Source of the DNA: an uncultured bacterium | GTDB lineage: Bacteria; Cyanobacteriota; Vampirovibrionia; Gastranaerophilales; Gastranaerophilaceae | DNA: 64,000 bases | Assembly: GCA_902462155.1 (NCBI GenBank) | Contig: CABQAQ010000002.1 | Coordinates: 1 to 64,000 of the forward strand | Direction: 5' to 3' | In this document: positions 63,714 through 64,000 of the stretch, piece by piece | Layout of the letters: each line of letters begins with the position of its first letter | Position numbering within the stretch: the first letter of the stretch is position 1 | Made by a program: the position numbers and the translations under genes | Notes under the pieces: generated by a model | What the model was told of the DNA's origin: nothing | What the model saw: the letters and a program-made list of their open reading frames with translations, nothing else | The model's database searches: none

Positions 63714-64000
63714 ATGAAAAATTTTATTTTAAAAATACTTATATTTTTTAGCGTAATTATAAGTTTTAATATTTCTGCCTATGGTAAAAGTAATACGCAT
63801 TTATTTTTAGAAAAAGATTATCAACAAGCTTGGTGCCGTATGCATAATGGTATAACAGAGTATAGGTTACCAGACAAATCAAGAGTCGATTGTCTTACTA
63901 ATACTCATGTAATAGAATTTGATTTCGTTAAAAAAGTTTATGAAAGTATAGGGCAAGCTTTGTATTATTCTGCAATTACAGGCAAAAAACCCGGCATAGT
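63714..64000 (+). CDS. secreted nuclease-like protein (partial, cut by window edge)
   Basis: 95 residues visible from ATG 63714. Signal peptide MKNFILKILIFFSVIISFN, then AWCRMHNGITEYRLPDKSRV, DCLTNTHVIEFDF and ESIGQALYYSAITGKKPGI. The D...E-x-D...Q-x-x-Y order resembles a family of secreted PD-(D/E)XK-like nucleases often found in mobile DNA; the match is from memory. Third predicted secreted nuclease in 5 kb. Confidence 0.6.
   Translation, partial: MKNFILKILIFFSVIISFNISAYGKSNTHLFLEKDYQQAWCRMHNGITEYRLPDKSRVDCLTNTHVIEFDFVKKVYESIGQALYYSAITGKKPGI

Overview
This 64 kb window is very AT-rich (about 28% G+C by eye) and comes from a bacterial chromosome. The best guess is a non-photosynthetic cyanobacterial relative (Vampirovibrionia/Melainabacteria, most like gut Gastranaerophilales). 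The evidence is a complex I gene set in the cyanobacterial style (nuoABCDHIJ with no nuoEFG between D and H), a complete peptidoglycan cluster, glycogen synthase, an orphan NarL-type response regulator, and several protein families that I can only loosely associate with that group. The assignment is inference; no rRNA gene is present to confirm it.

Layout. 0-4.5 kb, minus strand: nuoJ (cut by the edge), I, H, D, C, B, A. 4.6-12 kb: a small TPR protein, a short unknown, two very large paralogous unknowns (5458-9773) whose C-terminal parts are almost the same, a disordered Ser/Asn-rich protein (10037) with an acidic tail, and a small Gln/Ala-rich protein. 12-17 kb: a BadF/HgdC-type ATPase coupled to an unknown Cys-containing partner, a dicarboxylate/amino-acid symporter, tRNA-Ser, lrgAB, a HAD phosphatase and a nitroreductase relic. 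17-26 kb: a TIGR04076-like protein, an acyltransferase-3 membrane protein, then pyk, a TPR protein, bioB-ruvA-glgA and malic enzyme. 26.7-29.8 kb: a 1025-residue protein with a calpain-type Cys/His/Asn triad.

29.9-39 kb: an FAD oxidoreductase, cobalamin adenosyltransferase, a secreted unknown, a metal-sensor/CDF efflux pair with a perfect palindromic operator, a UvrD-family helicase, a membrane-anchored unknown and a response regulator. 39-47 kb, minus strand: murF-mraY-murD-ftsW-murG-folC. 47-51 kb: phosphohexomutase, SppA, a Yip1-like protein and an unknown envelope protein. 51-54 kb: a UvrD helicase fused to an Fe-S PD-(D/E)XK nuclease.

54-64 kb is an accessory region: XRE regulators (one double-headed, two in tandem, one divergent, one broken), a pair of secreted paralogs, two secreted thermonuclease genes whose last 336 bp form a ~95% identical inverted repeat 3.7 kb apart, a tRNA with CAU anticodon, tRNA-Ala, about 1.1 kb of decayed repetitive DNA, a two-gene membrane-protein operon, and the start of a secreted nuclease-like protein at the right edge.

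The most interesting material is the set of large unknown proteins (calpain-like enzyme, the 10037 protein that shares a short motif with it, and the recombining 5458/7695 pair) and the duplicated XRE/thermonuclease cassette.
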